The notes: a model not told the origin generated them from the letters alone. Counted from the first letter of the stretch, positions 27,834 to 41,446 are shown. The stretch: DNA of 64,000 nucleotides from Neocallimastix lanati (nom. inval.) (GCA_016946835.1 JACVTC010000037.1:218501-282500), one strand, 5' to 3'. Made by a program: numbers and translations.

Positions 27834-28830
27834 ATTATTAACTGTATATTTAATATACAATTGTAATAATTTTAATTATTTTAATGTAATTTATTGATTA
27901 TTAAAATACATTTATACATAAAAGTTAAAATAAAAAAAGGAGATATTTATTTAAAATTATTATATTAATATTATTAATCAAAATTTTATTTATAATTATA
28001 TACGAAATTAATCTTTTAAAGATTTTTAATTCTAAATAATAATGTATATATAATATTATAATATATGTTTTTATTAAATATAATTCTTTGTAGAAATAAT
28101 AAAAAAATTTTAATTAAATATAAAGATAATTAAATTTAATAAAACAATAAAAAAAAAAAAAAAAAAAAATCATTAATTATATGATTATTATTACCTTCCT
28201 AAATATTATTATTTTATATAATTCAAATATTGATTGCTTTAATAAAATGAATTGAGACATAAAAAAAAAATTATATTATCTTAATAAATTTTACATATTT
28301 ATGTTAATTATGAATAATGAAAAAATTGTCTCACAAGTACTAAAATTATAAATAAAGTTTTTAGACTCTTCAGCAACATAATTTAATATTTCTATTCATT
28401 ATAATTTTAAAGACAATCTATTAATTTATTTGACTTGAATCTATATATAATATTTTCATTATGATCAGAATACCAATATGCTTTATAATAATTAATATAT
28501 TTACTAGTTTTTATTTTAGTACAATTTTTTATAGTTAATTTATATTAAATATTACTAAAATATTTATTATTATTTATTACTATTATTATTTATTTATTAT
28601 TTATTAACATTAATATTTATTTATTATTTATTATTTATTAATTATTATTATATATTATTATTAATTTTGTTAATTTGGAATAGAAACAAAAAAATATTGT
28701 ATAGATTAAAGTTATTTATAAAATTTAATTGTTTCTAAAACAGTAACCAATATTATCTATATATAAAATAAATATATATTAACTCCAGATATTACCTTCG
28801 ATTATTTATCTATTTATCTATAAAAATATT
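27576..28830. other. Spacer upstream of the CXorf65-like gene
   Basis: No gene seen. Contains 53 A at 27780-27832 and 20-odd A at about 28149-28169, plus TTA-type repeats at 28560-28650. Confidence 0.65.
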
Positions 28831-28834
28831 GATA

Positions 28835-29145
28835 TAATAAAAAATGATGGTGAATCAATTTCAGTTCAAACCTTTGGTTGTTCATATTATACTGTATCCA
28901 GTAAAATTCATACTAATACAAAGTATTATTACACCGTTCATAAATTATTATATAGAATTCCACAATTGTTGACAATAAAAAATTTCATAGATTTTCCAGT
29001 GGTTCAAAAATCAATATAAACAATGTTGAATGGACTAAGGTCTAATAATCTATGTTCAAATAAAAAGTATTAATCATGAAATTCTTCGCAAAATCATAAC
29101 TAAAAATAATAAACAAAGTTCAAATAGTCCATAAATTATTGACAC

Positions 29146-29182
<37 letters not shown>

Positions 29183-29760
29183 CATTTTTATAAACGGAAA
29201 AAGAAGAATAAAAAAAATACTATTTATTTTACAGGTTTTATGACATATATGTTCAAAACTATGTGTTGATAATTCAATATTTTCTGAAGCCTATATCAAT
29301 AAGTGTCAAAATGGTATGGTTTTTATACAAAATCTATGCAAAAACTATATGCAAATAAACTTCAAAAACCCATTTATTTTTAATTATTTTTTTATAGTAA
29401 AAGAATTTTAAAATACAGAAATTATTAACATAATTTTGATATAAAATATTATGCAATAGAATAATTAACTAGCATTAACATCATTGATAATGAAACTAAA
29501 GGTATTGTATTATTGGAGCATCCCAAAATATCGAAATAAAAGAAAAACGAATAACTAATAATGCTATTCTAAATAATAAATTAGAAGAAGAAATTAAAAC
29601 GATTAATATTGAATTAGAAACTGAGAATAAAAATAATTAAACTATTATTATTTCTGATAATTCTAACGTAAATAGTAAAATATGATGACAATAATAATAG
29701 AATAATAGAAGTAATAGTAACTGTTCTACAGAAAATTAAGAAAAAGCATTCAATAAATAA
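28835..29760 (+). pseudogene. Decayed unknown coding region
   Basis: Two plus-strand stretches look protein-like rather than repeat-like: about 28840-29020, reading DGESISVQTFGCSYYTVSSK and on to IKNFIDFPVVQKSI before a stop, and about 29513-29640, reading GASQNIEIKEKRITNNAILN then LEEEIKTINIELETENKNN. Between them is a poly(A) run at 29148-29180 and a possible small exon near 29236-29311 (FSEAYINKCQNG). Stops and shifts break any continuous frame. No family recognised. It could be one old multi-exon gene or two unrelated scraps. Confidence 0.35.
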
Positions 29761-29769
29761 TAATTTCAA

Positions 29770-30574
29770 ATATAAAAATTGAAATATACAATACATTATT
29801 TATAATATAATTTGTAAAAGTAAAATATCTTATAGTTTATTGATGATTGAAACTATAAAATTAATTAAATCAAATTAAAAGAAATTAAAATAATTTCAAA
29901 ATAAATTTATTTAAATGTAGTATTAAAAAATTATTACTAATTATTTAAATCTTCTTATATTAATATTATTTTATATATTTATTATGCAATATATATATAT
30001 TAAAACAATTTTTCTTATTAATATACTTTTTTATGTTTATTTATATTAATAAAGATGAATAAAATTATTTAATTATTTATTTAATAAAAATTTATTTTAA
30101 TGTATTATGTTAATTATATTAAAAACTCATACACATAACGTTTTATTTTTTTAAAAAATTATGTTTAATTTTTAATAATATTATATGATTATTATTTATT
30201 AATTATAGAAAACTTATTAATTTATCAAAGAATACTTCACTAAACAAGGTACTATATGATACCCAATATATATTGTATTAATTAATAGAACTTTTTCCTT
30301 TAGTTTCCTGTTTTCATATAAAAGATAATACAATACAATTAGGTAATAAATAAATATATTTTCTTCTAAAATGTTTTCTGTTTAAGATTTAAAAATATTC
30401 CTAGGAACTTAAAAATTTGGTTTCTGTTCTCTTTTGAAAATATTCAAAGTTATTAGAGTTATAGTAATAAATATAATATAAATATTGGACCTCATTGTGG
30501 CTAAAGTTGAATTAAAATAGTAAAAATAACTTGTTTTGGATTATCAATACAATAAGGAAAATTCTCTTTATTTC

Positions 30575-30610
<36 letters not shown>

Positions 30611-33600
30611 TGTCAACATTATTTTATTTAAATAGATAAGATAAAAATGGAAAAAAAAAAAACATATTAAAATTATTAATCTAATCCAAATTTAATTTTA
30701 AAATTAATAAACCTAACCTTTAATATATTAATACTAATATATTTTTTCTTATCTAATAAAATTTACAATTATTAAATAAAATTAAAAATTATTTAAAACA
30801 AATATGGTAATACATCATTAATTTAATTTAAATATTTAATTAAATATAATTTTTATAGTGGAAAAATTAAAAAAAAAAAAAAAAAAGATGCAAATTAATT
30901 AATATATAATTTTTTATCAAAAAGGTCATTTATTAATCGTAACTACTGTTAATAATTGCTAATAAATATAAAAATAGCATATTTTTTTATAAATGCTGCT
31001 ATAATAATATATTAATATACCAATATAGTAGAATTTTATATTACTATATATAATAATATAAAATAAATGACTTTTATTCAATTTCAAAAATACTTAAAAT
31101 GTAATTCTTAAATTATATTATATATTATATTTATTATAAAATATATTATTTTAAAATATTATTAATTTTGAAATAATTTAATATAATATTATTTACATTA
31201 TTTATATATATATATATATATATTTTTTTTTTTTTAAAAAAAAAGGATAATTTAATTTTTTTATTTGTAATATTTATTATTACATATTCATATATATTAT
31301 ATGGAATTTGTATCTTTAATTTTAAAATTATTTTATTCAATTGATATATTTATATGGATAGAAATATATACGGTTATATTTATAAAATTAGAAATGTATT
31401 ATTATTCTAATATTAAATAATTTATAGTTAATTTTTTTAAATATTTCAAATAATTTAATAAAATATTTATATATAAATGTTAATAGGTTTTCTTATCTGT
31501 AATAATATAAAATTATTTTCGTGGATTATTTATTTGTGATTAACGTTAATTTCAAATATAGTATTATAATTAAATCAATAGAAAATGTAACAAAATATAC
31601 TTGTAATACATTATCTTTACATATTAATAAATATATAATAGTTTTTATATTAATTTTAAGAGTCATTATTATGTCTTATTTAGAAATTGAACTATGAAGT
31701 TTGAAGATAACTTATTATTATCAGTTTTTAATATTTTATTAGTTATATTTAATATATATTAAAATATATAATAATGATAATGATAATAATAAAAGAATAT
31801 GTATACTTCACAACATATGAAATAATTATTCAAATATAAATTGAACTATGGAGCTTAAAGATAACTTATTATTATCAATTTTTAATATTTTATTATTAAC
31901 ATATAATACGTATTAAAATAATAAATAAATAAAAAGATATGTATACATTAAAATATATAAAATAATAGTTTAAATAAGTAAATATAATATCTTTATATTT
32001 AATACATTTTAACACTATGAACTAATAGATTGTTATATTTAAACGTTTTTTTAAAATAATGTAATAATATTATCAATAAGTTTTTTATCATATATATAGA
32101 ATAGATAGATATTTTCATTATATATAATTTTAACTATTTTGGATTTTTACGTAAATGATTATAAATAACATTATCTGCTAATCATACATATGAATATTAA
32201 ATATATATATTGTATTAATTTGTATTTATTGATATTGATATTAATTAATAATTAGTATCATAATAATTTAGTCATTTATTTTTATTTATCTATTTAATTT
32301 TATATTAGAATGACTATAATACATTGCTATAAGAATAAATAAATAGATAAAGAGAAAAATAAATATAAAAAGGTGAAAAATACACTTTTTATTTATTGCT
32401 TTCAAAAATATTTTATAAATAAAAATTATATTAATAAAAAATTTTTAAAAATAGAGAGAGAATAATATTTTATTTTTCGTTTTTTATTCTGTTTAAATTT
32501 AAAGATATTTATATATAAAAAACTACAATAAAATAGTATTACTTTAATGTGAAAATTGGTATTAATTATTATTATAATAAATATATAATTAGTTTAGGGT
32601 TTATTGCTTAAAAGAAGATTTAAATAAAAATATAGAAAGTCATTTATATATCTAATGAATTAGTAAAGGTAAATAATAGATTTTTTTATTAATTAAAATA
32701 AAAATAAAGATAAAAATTAATAATCGACCTACAATGAAAAAAAAAAAATAGTTAAAAAGTTAAATAGAAAAAATAAAAAATAAAATATAAAATTTAAACA
32801 ATGTCATAATTTTAGTTAACATATATACATATATTATATATATATATATAAATTGACAAAAAAAATATTAAAATATTTAATAAATAATAAAAAAATGAAT
32901 AACAACAGTAGTAAAATAATAATTGTATTATTTGAATGTATAAAGTAGTTTAATAAGAAGTTTAATAATGTAAATATTAAATAAAAAAATATTAATTATA
33001 TATAATACTTTTGTAATATTAAAGTAATATTAAATATATATTTTATTTAAAAAGAATATGAAATTAATAGAGATATCATAATAATATTAATAATAATAAT
33101 AAAATAATAATGATAATTATTACATATTGTTAAATGAAGGAAAATAATAAATAATACTTATTAGAATTTATATAGTCTATTTCTGAAAGTTTATATATTA
33201 ATTTTATACATTTTCATGTAAAAATAAAGTATCTTTTATTAAAAATTATATTAACAATAGATAATAAAACAAATGTTGATTAATTATAAAATAATTTAAT
33301 TAATTTTATATGTAATATACAAAAATTGATAGTAAAAAAAATTGATAATTAAAAATATTATATTAATTATAAAATCCAGAAAAATTAAAAAGTTTTCATT
33401 ATCAATAAATAAGCTGAAAATATAAAAAATATAAATTAATCAAATTAATCCGCATTTTCCTTAAAAGGAAAATTACTTTAATTATTTTACTATAATTAAT
33501 TAATATAAATTATTATATTACAATAGATTTTAAAATTTCAACTTTAAAAATTTTAAAAAGTTTAAAATTACATGAATATATATGTAAGTTTAAACAATAA

Positions 33601-34645
33601 ATTTTTGATAATATTTAAAAGGATTAGGTTTAATTAAGTATAGTTGATATTTTTGGATTTTTGATAAGAGATAAGTGTATAATCGTAAAATTTTATTGGA
33701 TAAAATTTTGATAAGAATATTTTTAATGTTAAACTTTTGTTATTTCATTATTAAATAGCTATAAATAATTTGATAACTATTTTTTTCTGCATATCAAAAA
33801 ATTAAAAAAAATTATTTATTTATCAATAATACTTTTTAATAAATAAAATTTTCTGGATTAAATAATAAAAATAATAAAATAATTTAAAAGTGAAATAATA
33901 ATTAATATAATTTTTTTTAAATAACAAAATTAATATATTTATTTATCAAAAAAACAAAAAAAAAATTTTTTTTTATCTTATCATTATTAATATATATTAT
34001 ATTTTAGGGAGTTTTAGTCATTGGAACAAGGCTATGATCATAGATTTGTTATTGATACGATAAATCGTAGAATAATTAAAAAACTATGAATAAGACAATT
34101 AGGTAATGAGACTATTTAATAATAAAATAAGAAAAATATTATTTAATAAGTCAGATTAAACATTATAATAAAGATAATAAATAATTAATAATAACGTTAA
34201 ATATAAGAAATTATTTTTAATAAAATATATAAGAATAATTATATAGTAATTTTTAATATATAAAAATTATAAAAAGTATATAGAAATATTTAATATATAA
34301 TAATTATAATATAATTAGGATTAATAAATAAGTATTATAAATATTATTATTACAAGTAATTAATGTATAGATAAAAATTTAAAATTATTATTTTATTGTA
34401 ATAAAGAATTATCATGTTTTAGATAGTCACAAAAGTATCTAATTTTATAAAGTTAAATCATTAAAATAAATTTAGTAATAGTCAACATTTTTTAATTAAA
34501 AAAAAAAAAAAAAAGTAAAATGATTTTATTATATTAATTAAATATACAAAATGTTTATAAGTTAATTTTTTTATGAAATGTAGAAAATGATTTTATTATT
34601 CTGTAAATAATTAAAATTATATTTAATACTCTATAGTTTATAGTG

Positions 34646-34676
<31 letters not shown>

Positions 34677-35004
34677 AAAGTTATAATAAATATTTAATTA
34701 TAATTGTTCATTAATAATGACTAAATAAATAATTTATTAAAAATATTTTTTTTTTATTTTATTATTTACTTAATAATTTTCATGAAAATGTTACACCTAA
34801 AAAATTTTAATATCGATTTAATAGTTAAAATTTTTAATATTTATTTATAATCAAAAAAATTATTGTTATCAAAATTATCTTTTTTAAAAAGACATATATT
34901 GCAATATATATTTATCAATATGAATTTTATATTAAAAAAGGTTTGACAAAATTAATTTTTTTACTATTTTATTTTTAATAAATAAATAAATAAATAATAA
35001 ATAA

Positions 35005-35035
<31 letters not shown>

Positions 35036-37400
35036 AAAAAGGAGATAAATTTATCATTAAAAAAAAAAAGATAACAATAAATAATTAAATCAAAAAACTT
35101 ATTTTAATATATTAATTAAAATTTTTAAACTAATTAAAATTATCAAATATAATTATTATTTTATTATTTTTATAATTAATTAAGCTGAAAACACTCAACC
35201 ACCCTTAATTTAATTACTTCACCTTTTATAATAAGTAATAAATACAAAAAAAAAAAAAAAAAAAAAAAAGAATGAAACAATAACAGAAAAAATGTCAATA
35301 TATTAAATAATACTGAATATTGTACTTCATATTAATATGTAAATACTACGTATAAAAATATATTATAATATTGAAAATTTTAAAATGTTACAAATGTTAT
35401 AAAAATTTTATATATTTATATATGTTATAATAAATATATATAATTTAATATCAATATTATTTTCCCAATTAATAGAATTATTCATTCCATGGATTATATT
35501 GAGATAATTTTACAATTGTATTTTCACTTTTATTTTCAAATTGAATATTGATTATATATTAAATTCATTTTCATTGTTTTTATTTATCTGGACAAGGTAT
35601 CTTTTTTTTTTTTTTTTTTTTATATCATTAGTTTTCAAATATTCTTTCGTGTAATCCAAAGTTTAATTGATAGAATCCTGTTAATTTTGATCTAATATTT
35701 CTAACTTTTTAATAAGGAATTTCTATTTGTTTAATTAAAGTATAACTCTATTATTGATATTTATTCATTTTATACTATATACATATATATATTAATTTTA
35801 AAATTTATAATTATATATAACATTATTTATGATATTTTATTTATTTTTACTCTCTCAATTGTCAATATATAATTAATAATTAATGAATATAATATATTTA
35901 TAATTAATAATATTTGTAAATATATATATAAAAAGTATATTTAAATGAATAAATAAAAATATCCAATTAAATATTAATAAATTAACATAAGGAAATGAAT
36001 AAAGAAAGACTGTTGATTTTACTTTAATCTCTATAAATTGATTATAATATTCTATTAATTAATTAAACTATTATTTTAAACTAATTATATTTATAAAACT
36101 GCAAATAATCATATATTCTATAAATATATAATTTTTTATTTATAAAATAAAAGTATATAAAATAATTTAATATATAATATATTTTTAATAATATATCTTT
36201 TTTATTAATTAAACCTTTGTATTTTCAAATATATGGATCTTTATTATTTTATTTCATAATAATTATTATTTTTATAATTATAAAAAAAAAAAGAAGAATT
36301 ATTAAAAAAGTAATTAATTAAAATTTTTTTTAATTATATATTATTAAATATAATCCAATAATTGAAATATTAATGATAAAAAAAAAAAGAATCATATCAA
36401 AAAAAAAAAAGATAATGATATGATAAAAATTTATATTTATAATTTGTTAAAAATTATAAATAATAATAATTATAATTATATTTTATTATATTTATATTAT
36501 ATAATATTTTTATTCCTATTTTATTTTGATAAAAAAATATGGAATAATTATATATAAAAACAATATAAATATTTAAATAGATAATATACATTAGAATCAA
36601 TAAATTTATATTGATTTAATATATACCAAGCTACCCAATTTATTTATATAAACTTGTTAAATCTATATATTATAATCAATTGTGTATATATTATTTTTAA
36701 ATAAGAATCAATTATAATGGGAATTGATAAACAACAATTAAAATTTAATATATATTAATGTATATTATAATATATATGATAATATATTTAATAAATAATA
36801 TATAATATATAATATAATATATTATTTATTATTATTAAGTAAATTATTAAGAAAATATACTTTTTAAACTATAATAATTATAAATATAATATATATATTT
36901 TTTTGAAATATAAAAATAACTGAATTTACCTTCAAAAAATAAATATCATCATAAGTTTGTTTTTCAAATACAAAGTAGAATAAAGAAAATTAAAATTTAA
37001 TTGATTTATTATTATTTTTTTAAATTAATATTTTTTTCTATTTCTCTTTTTGGTAACTGTACTAAAAAAAGAGAGAAAAAAAGAAAAAAAGAATTTTATT
37101 TAATTATTATCTTTTTTAGAAATCGAATACAAAATTGAAAGAATTATATATTTAACATTTTTTTTATCAATATTATTTAAACTTATTTTTATAGTATAAA
37201 ATTCTATTTTTTATCTTTTAAAAGGAATATTTTTTTAATATAAAACATCTTCTAAAAGCCGAAATAATAAACTCTTAAAATATATCATTAAATAAAAGAA
37301 AATTTAACGTATTATAAATACTTCATTAAGTTTATTTATCTTTAAGTAAGGAAAAGTAAAGAAAAAAAAATTAATTTAATACTATCAATAATAAATTTTT
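29770..37400. other. 7.6-kb gene desert
   Basis: Among the most A+T-rich parts of the window. I see no gene. It contains a ~154-bp tandem duplication at 31686-31993, an AAAT array at 34982-35036, and T or A runs at 30580-30608, 34647-34673 and 35246-35268. A short mixed patch at 34010-34110 has no open frame worth naming. Confidence 0.7.
31686..31993. repeat. ~154-bp tandem duplication
   Basis: ATTGAACTATGAAGTTTGAA at 31686 recurs as ATTGAACTATGGAGCTTAAA at 31840. Both continue with AGATAACTTATTATTATCA and then diverge gradually. Two diverged head-to-tail copies of otherwise unique sequence; no coding content. Confidence 0.75.
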
Positions 37401-37407
37401 TCTCAGC

Positions 37408-37453
37408 ATAAATACATATATAAAAAGAAAAAAGAAAAAAGAAAAAGAAAAAA
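37408..37453 (+). promoter_or_regulatory. TATA-like string and purine-rich leader of the ammonium transporter gene
   Basis: A TACATATATAAAAAG string is followed by an almost pure A/G leader of about 30 nt that ends AAAAAAATGG at the start codon. A purine-only 5' leader is a good context for this ATG. TATA assignment is weak because such strings are common here. Confidence 0.4.
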
Positions 37454-39013
37454 ATGGAAGCTTTATTAGAAAAAATTAATAAATTAGCCGTAATGACTAA
37501 TCAAACTCTTGCTGCTGTTAATTCAACGGAACAAACTCTTGCTCAACAAGCTGCATTACTTCAAAATAGTACTGATGCTATTTCTCAGGACCTTGAAAAG
37601 GTTTCAGCTATTAGTGGTCTTAGTGGTGGTGATATTGCCTGGGTTTTAATTGCCACTTGTTTAGTTTTTATTATGACACCAGGTTTAGGTCTTTTCTACG
37701 CTGGTTTAGCTCGTACTAAGAATGCCCTTTCATTAATGTTTGTCTGTATGGTTTCTATTGCTGTTGTTTCATTCCAATGGTTCTTCTGGGGTTATTCCCT
37801 TGCCTTTTCTAATACAGCCAACAATGGTTTCATTGGTAACTTAGATAACATTGTCTTACGTAATGTAGGTCTTGAACCAGGAGCTAACTCTGATACCATT
37901 CCAGAAAGTTTATTTATGATTTTCCAATGTATGTTTGCTGTTATTACTCCAGCTTTAGCTTTTGGTGCCACTGCTGAAAGAATGCGTATTTTACCTGCTA
38001 TTGTCTTCTTATTCTTTTGGTCTACCTTAGTTTACAGTATTATTTGCTATTGGACTTGGGGTTCTCATGGTTGGTTAGCTGAATGGGGTGTTATGGATTA
38101 CGCTGGTGGTTTACCAGTTCACTGTGGTAGTGGTGCTGCTGCTATTGCTTATTGTTACATTATTGGTAAGAGAAAGGATTACAAGAAACACTTTGACCCA
38201 CACAATGTTACCTTTGTCTTCATTGGTACTTTCCTCTTATGGTTCGGATGGTTAGGTTTTAACGGTGGTTCTTCTCTTGGAGCCAATGCTCGTGGTGCTA
38301 ATGCTATGGTTTGTAGTCATGTTGCTGCTTCTATTGCTGGTTGTATTTGGGTAGCTCTTGATTACTGGCGTACTGGTAAGCTTTCTATGATTGGTTTCTG
38401 TACTGGTGCTGTTGCTGGTTTAGCTACAGTAACTCCAGGATGTGGTTTCGTTACTCCATGTGCCGCTGCTCTTTACGGTTTATTAGGTGCACTTTGTTGT
38501 AACACTGCTGTCACCTACAAACGTAAACTTAAGTTTGATGATGCTCTTGATGTTTTCGCAGTTCACTACGTTGGTGGTGCTATTGGTTTAATTCTTACAG
38601 GTTTCTTTGCTACTGAAAAGATTACCAGTTTAGATGGTGGTAGTGGTAAGGGAGCTATTGATGGTAACTGGAAGCAAGTTTACATTCAACTTGTTGGTAC
38701 TATTACTGTTACCTTATGGAGTTTAATCATGACTTTTGTTTTATTAAAGATTCTTAACTTCATTCCAGGTTTAAAACTTCGTATTTCAGAGGAAGAAGAA
38801 TTAAATGGTGTTGATACTTCTGAAATGGGTGAAGTTGCCTACGGTTTCATGTACGGTACCGATGGTAACTCTATGACACTTAACCAAGATGCAAAGTCAC
38901 TTGTTATCAGTGAAATGTTACAAAGTGTATCATTTGCAGGTCAATCCTTATCACTAGCTAACGATGCTATCGAATTACCAAAAACTACAAGTGAAGAAAC
39001 AATAAAAGCTTAA
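37454..39013 (+). CDS. Ammonium transporter, Mep/Amt family
   Basis: A 519-aa membrane protein with no intron and length normal for fungal Mep proteins. It brings ammonium into the cell across the plasma membrane. After a roughly 58-residue N-terminus, the first core helix reads GDIAWVLIATCLVF then GLGLFYAGLARTKNALSL, followed by VVSFQWFFWGYSLAFS, all Mep-like. The paired pore histidines are present: PVHCGSG (H about 223) and AVHYVGGAIG (H about 371). The GFNGGSSLGAN segment and about 11 membrane spans are recognisable. The cytosolic C-terminal tail (about 440-519) is acidic then Ser/Thr-rich and has no obvious kinase insert. Codon use is clearly biased to GGT, GCT and ATT with TTA/CTT Leu, suggesting good expression. 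Transport versus sensor (Mep2-like) function cannot be decided from sequence. Confidence 0.96.
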   Translation: MEALLEKINKLAVMTNQTLAAVNSTEQTLAQQAALLQNSTDAISQDLEKVSAISGLSGGDIAWVLIATCLVFIMTPGLGLFYAGLARTKNALSLMFVCMVSIAVVSFQWFFWGYSLAFSNTANNGFIGNLDNIVLRNVGLEPGANSDTIPESLFMIFQCMFAVITPALAFGATAERMRILPAIVFLFFWSTLVYSIICYWTWGSHGWLAEWGVMDYAGGLPVHCGSGAAAIAYCYIIGKRKDYKKHFDPHNVTFVFIGTFLLWFGWLGFNGGSSLGANARGANAMVCSHVAASIAGCIWVALDYWRTGKLSMIGFCTGAVAGLATVTPGCGFVTPCAAALYGLLGALCCNTAVTYKRKLKFDDALDVFAVHYVGGAIGLILTGFFATEKITSLDGGSGKGAIDGNWKQVYIQLVGTITVTLWSLIMTFVLLKILNFIPGLKLRISEEEELNGVDTSEMGEVAYGFMYGTDGNSMTLNQDAKSLVISEMLQSVSFAGQSLSLANDAIELPKTTSEETIKA

Positions 39014-39387
39014 TTAATATGAAATTAATAATAGAAAATTTTGTTAGGAAGTTCAAATATAAATTAATTTTACCATGATACCATATTTAAATAATCAGCG
39101 TATATATATATAAAATATAATTAAAAAATTGGAAAGTAATATTTAAATAGAATTTAATTATAGATAATATATATTAAAAAAACTTATCGAATATAATATA
39201 TATTTATATAATTTTCTAATTTTAAATTAAAAACCAGAACTTGAAATAATTAGTCAATATTTTTATAATATATAAATAATACTTTTTTTTTTTTTATTTT
39301 ATTTTATTATTTTATATAAATCAAATACAATAATTTGAATAATTTTATGAATATATATTATTTTTATTTCGTTTTATTTTTTTTTAT

Positions 39388-39427
<40 letters not shown>

Positions 39428-39873
39428 ATTTTTGTTAACCATTTTTAGTTTTTAAATACCATTTAGTAAAATAAGAAATATCCTAATATAATTTAAAATA
39501 AATTAGGATGAACAATTTTTTTTAAACAATTTAATATTTAAGTAAATAATTTTTTTTTATTAAGAATAGATATTTTTTCTTTTTGTATAAAAAAAGAAGA
39601 AAACCATATTTTTATTTATATACCATTTTTTCATTTTTTTTTAATAAAGAATATATATTTTTCAAAAAAAAAAAAAACAAAAAAAAGACAAAAAAAAAAA
39701 AAACAAATTATAAAACAAGTCTTTATTTTTTTTTTTTTTTTAATTATGTGTTTATAATATTATTAATTGTGAACTTTTAACAATAATTAAAAAATAATAT
39801 TAAAATAAATTCATATTTTCATATATATAGACATTTTTTGTTTATATTCAATTTTTTTTCTTTTCTTTGTATT
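39014..39873. other. Spacer between the ammonium transporter and LINE copy 2
   Basis: A+T-rich, with a (CA)/(TA) run at about 39389-39422. The 65-codon open frame at 39583 is Lys/Phe/Tyr-rich and reads through homopolymers. No gene seen. Confidence 0.65.
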
Positions 39874-39906
39874 GGACTATATGTAAATATTAATATATAT
39901 ATATAT
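39874..39906. repeat. Left target-site duplication of LINE copy 2
   Basis: GGACTATATGTAAATATTAA followed by an AT run. It recurs at 40603-40635 as GGAATATACGTAAATATTAA plus AT run, differing at two positions, immediately after the element's A tail. Confidence 0.8.
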
Positions 39907-40602
39907 ATATTTAAATTTTCAAAAGCTAAAAAGGCAATTATTTACAAGGAGAATGATTTTGGATTTATTTCAGAAATCAAAAACTTGCAATGATAATTGA
40001 ACAAAAATTCTTGGATGTTTCTTTAGATTCAGAAAAGGATTATGATAATAATATTTATTACTTTATATTGAGTGCTCTTCTTGGCTGGCGTTCAATATAT
40101 TCAAAAATTAAAGTTAATGATGGGGAACAAAGACAATTAGTTGACAATATTTATAAACAAAGTTCAACTTCGTCGACTGTTCCGTATTTTGTGGAGGTTG
40201 CATAGTTTCTAACAAACGTAATACCATTAATTTGTTGATCTTTTAGATTGATAATGAAATGGTATTCCATTGAATCTATTGAATCTACCGTTGCCGAGAG
40301 CGTCGACGTCGAAATGATAAGGCATGGATTTTCACCTCCCGGTGAAAGAACTGATACAGATTTATTAAATAACACTAATACTGAAATTATTACTTGCAAT
40401 AATGGATGTGGTGTTATCATCGATGAATGGGAAAAGTTAGAGGTTATTATTTCTAACGCACTTTTATAATTTTATAATGTATAATATTTTATTTCATATA
40501 TTTTATTTTATTTTATTTTTTTATTTTCATTAAAATCATGTAATTTTATTATTATTATAAAATTAAATAAAGTTTTCTCAAAGTCTAAAATTAAAAAAAA
40601 AA
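39907..40602 (+). mobile_element. LINE copy 2: 5'-truncated 3' end with 33-bp target duplications
   Basis: The coding remnant reads DVSLDSEKDYDNNIYYFILS, then SIYSKIKVNDGEQRQLVDNI and, after in-frame stops near 40203 and 40239, FRLIMKWYSIES ... GVIIDEWEKLEVI. The peptide closely matches LINE copy 3 and is diverged from copy 1. The 3' UTR holds AATAAAG and ends AGTCTAAAATTAAAA. The flanking 33-bp duplications (39874-39906 and 40603-40635) mark a target-primed insertion. Only about 0.7 kb was copied, so the CCHC knuckle and RT are missing. A frameshift also separates the 5'-most codons (about 39910-39990). Dead on arrival. Confidence 0.87.
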
Positions 40603-40787
40603 GGAATATACGTAAATATTAATATATATATATATTTTATTTTTTATAGATATAAATGGATATTGTAATTACATAAAAATTTTTATATATATATATTTAA
40701 TATAATATTAGTATTTTTAATGTAAACATCATTTTTGTTAAATCTAATAATTATATAAATTATATTATTAATAATAATAATAATAAT

Positions 40788-41446
40788 TGTTAGAATATGT
40801 GAAATGTATTTATACTTGTATTGACACATATTGTATTAAAATATATATATAAGTCACATTTATTCATATAAATATATGTTAATTGTATATAGAATTATAT
40901 ATTAGTAATTCTTGAGTTATTCTATCATAAAAAAAAAAAAAAAATAATTTAGACACATATAATGAGTACGCATTTCCCGATATGACCATAACAGATATAA
41001 CTGTTGTTAAGTGTGATATACTAGCATACTAGTACAGCATCGCTCCTCCACCTCCACACGTCGTTACACATTTCTTCTTGGAGCTGAATTCCCTAACATT
41101 TCTATTTATTATCTCCATTAACCACGAGCATTGAAATTGGGAACCAATCATCCCTCCTGTGGGTGTAATCATTAGAGTGTGGACATATTGTCATCAGCGT
41201 CTATGATTAAATTGTAACGTAGTATCATAGGGGCTGGGATCCTATAGGCTGCCAAGGGAAAGCTTTTTGGATACCACCGTAGTTTTATGATACCCCAGGA
41301 TAGAAACCTTGAAGCATATTATATGACCATGTCAGGAATCGAATCAAGGATTCTACAGAACCGATTGAGTCAACACAGCGGCTCCTTTCTTTATCATAAA
41401 ATATATTAGTAAAATTGACATAATTATAAACCATAAATTTCTAACT
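40788..41446 (+). repeat. 5' LTR, interrupted by a 459-bp insertion
   Basis: Starts TGTTAGAATATG. Blocks at 40788-40932 and 41392-41446 together match the right LTR in the same order. The break coincides with a 10-bp duplication of TATCATAAAA, so the LTR was split after it formed. A 7-bp stem, GAATCTC/GAGATTC, lies just downstream at about 41460-41486. Confidence 0.8.
40933..41391 (-). mobile_element. 459-bp SINE-like insertion in the 5' LTR
   Basis: Flanked by TATCATAAAA at 40923-40932 and 41392-41401, a 10-bp target duplication. G+C is visibly higher than anywhere nearby. Read on the minus strand it begins AAGAAAGGAGCCGCTG, then a tRNA-A-box-like TTGACTCAATCGGTT and a B-box-like GATTCGATTCC. 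The two boxes are only about 14 nt apart, so an anticodon arm would be missing. The far end is a T run (A run on plus, about 40933-40944). It also holds an 8-bp inverted pair GTATCATA/TATGATAC. No open frame. The tRNA-headed SINE reading is inference; the discrete insertion with duplications is seen directly. Confidence 0.65.

Noticed and set aside
41335-41390. tRNA gene on the minus strand
   Set aside because: A- and B-box-like motifs are too close for a cloverleaf: there is no anticodon arm and no paired acceptor stem.
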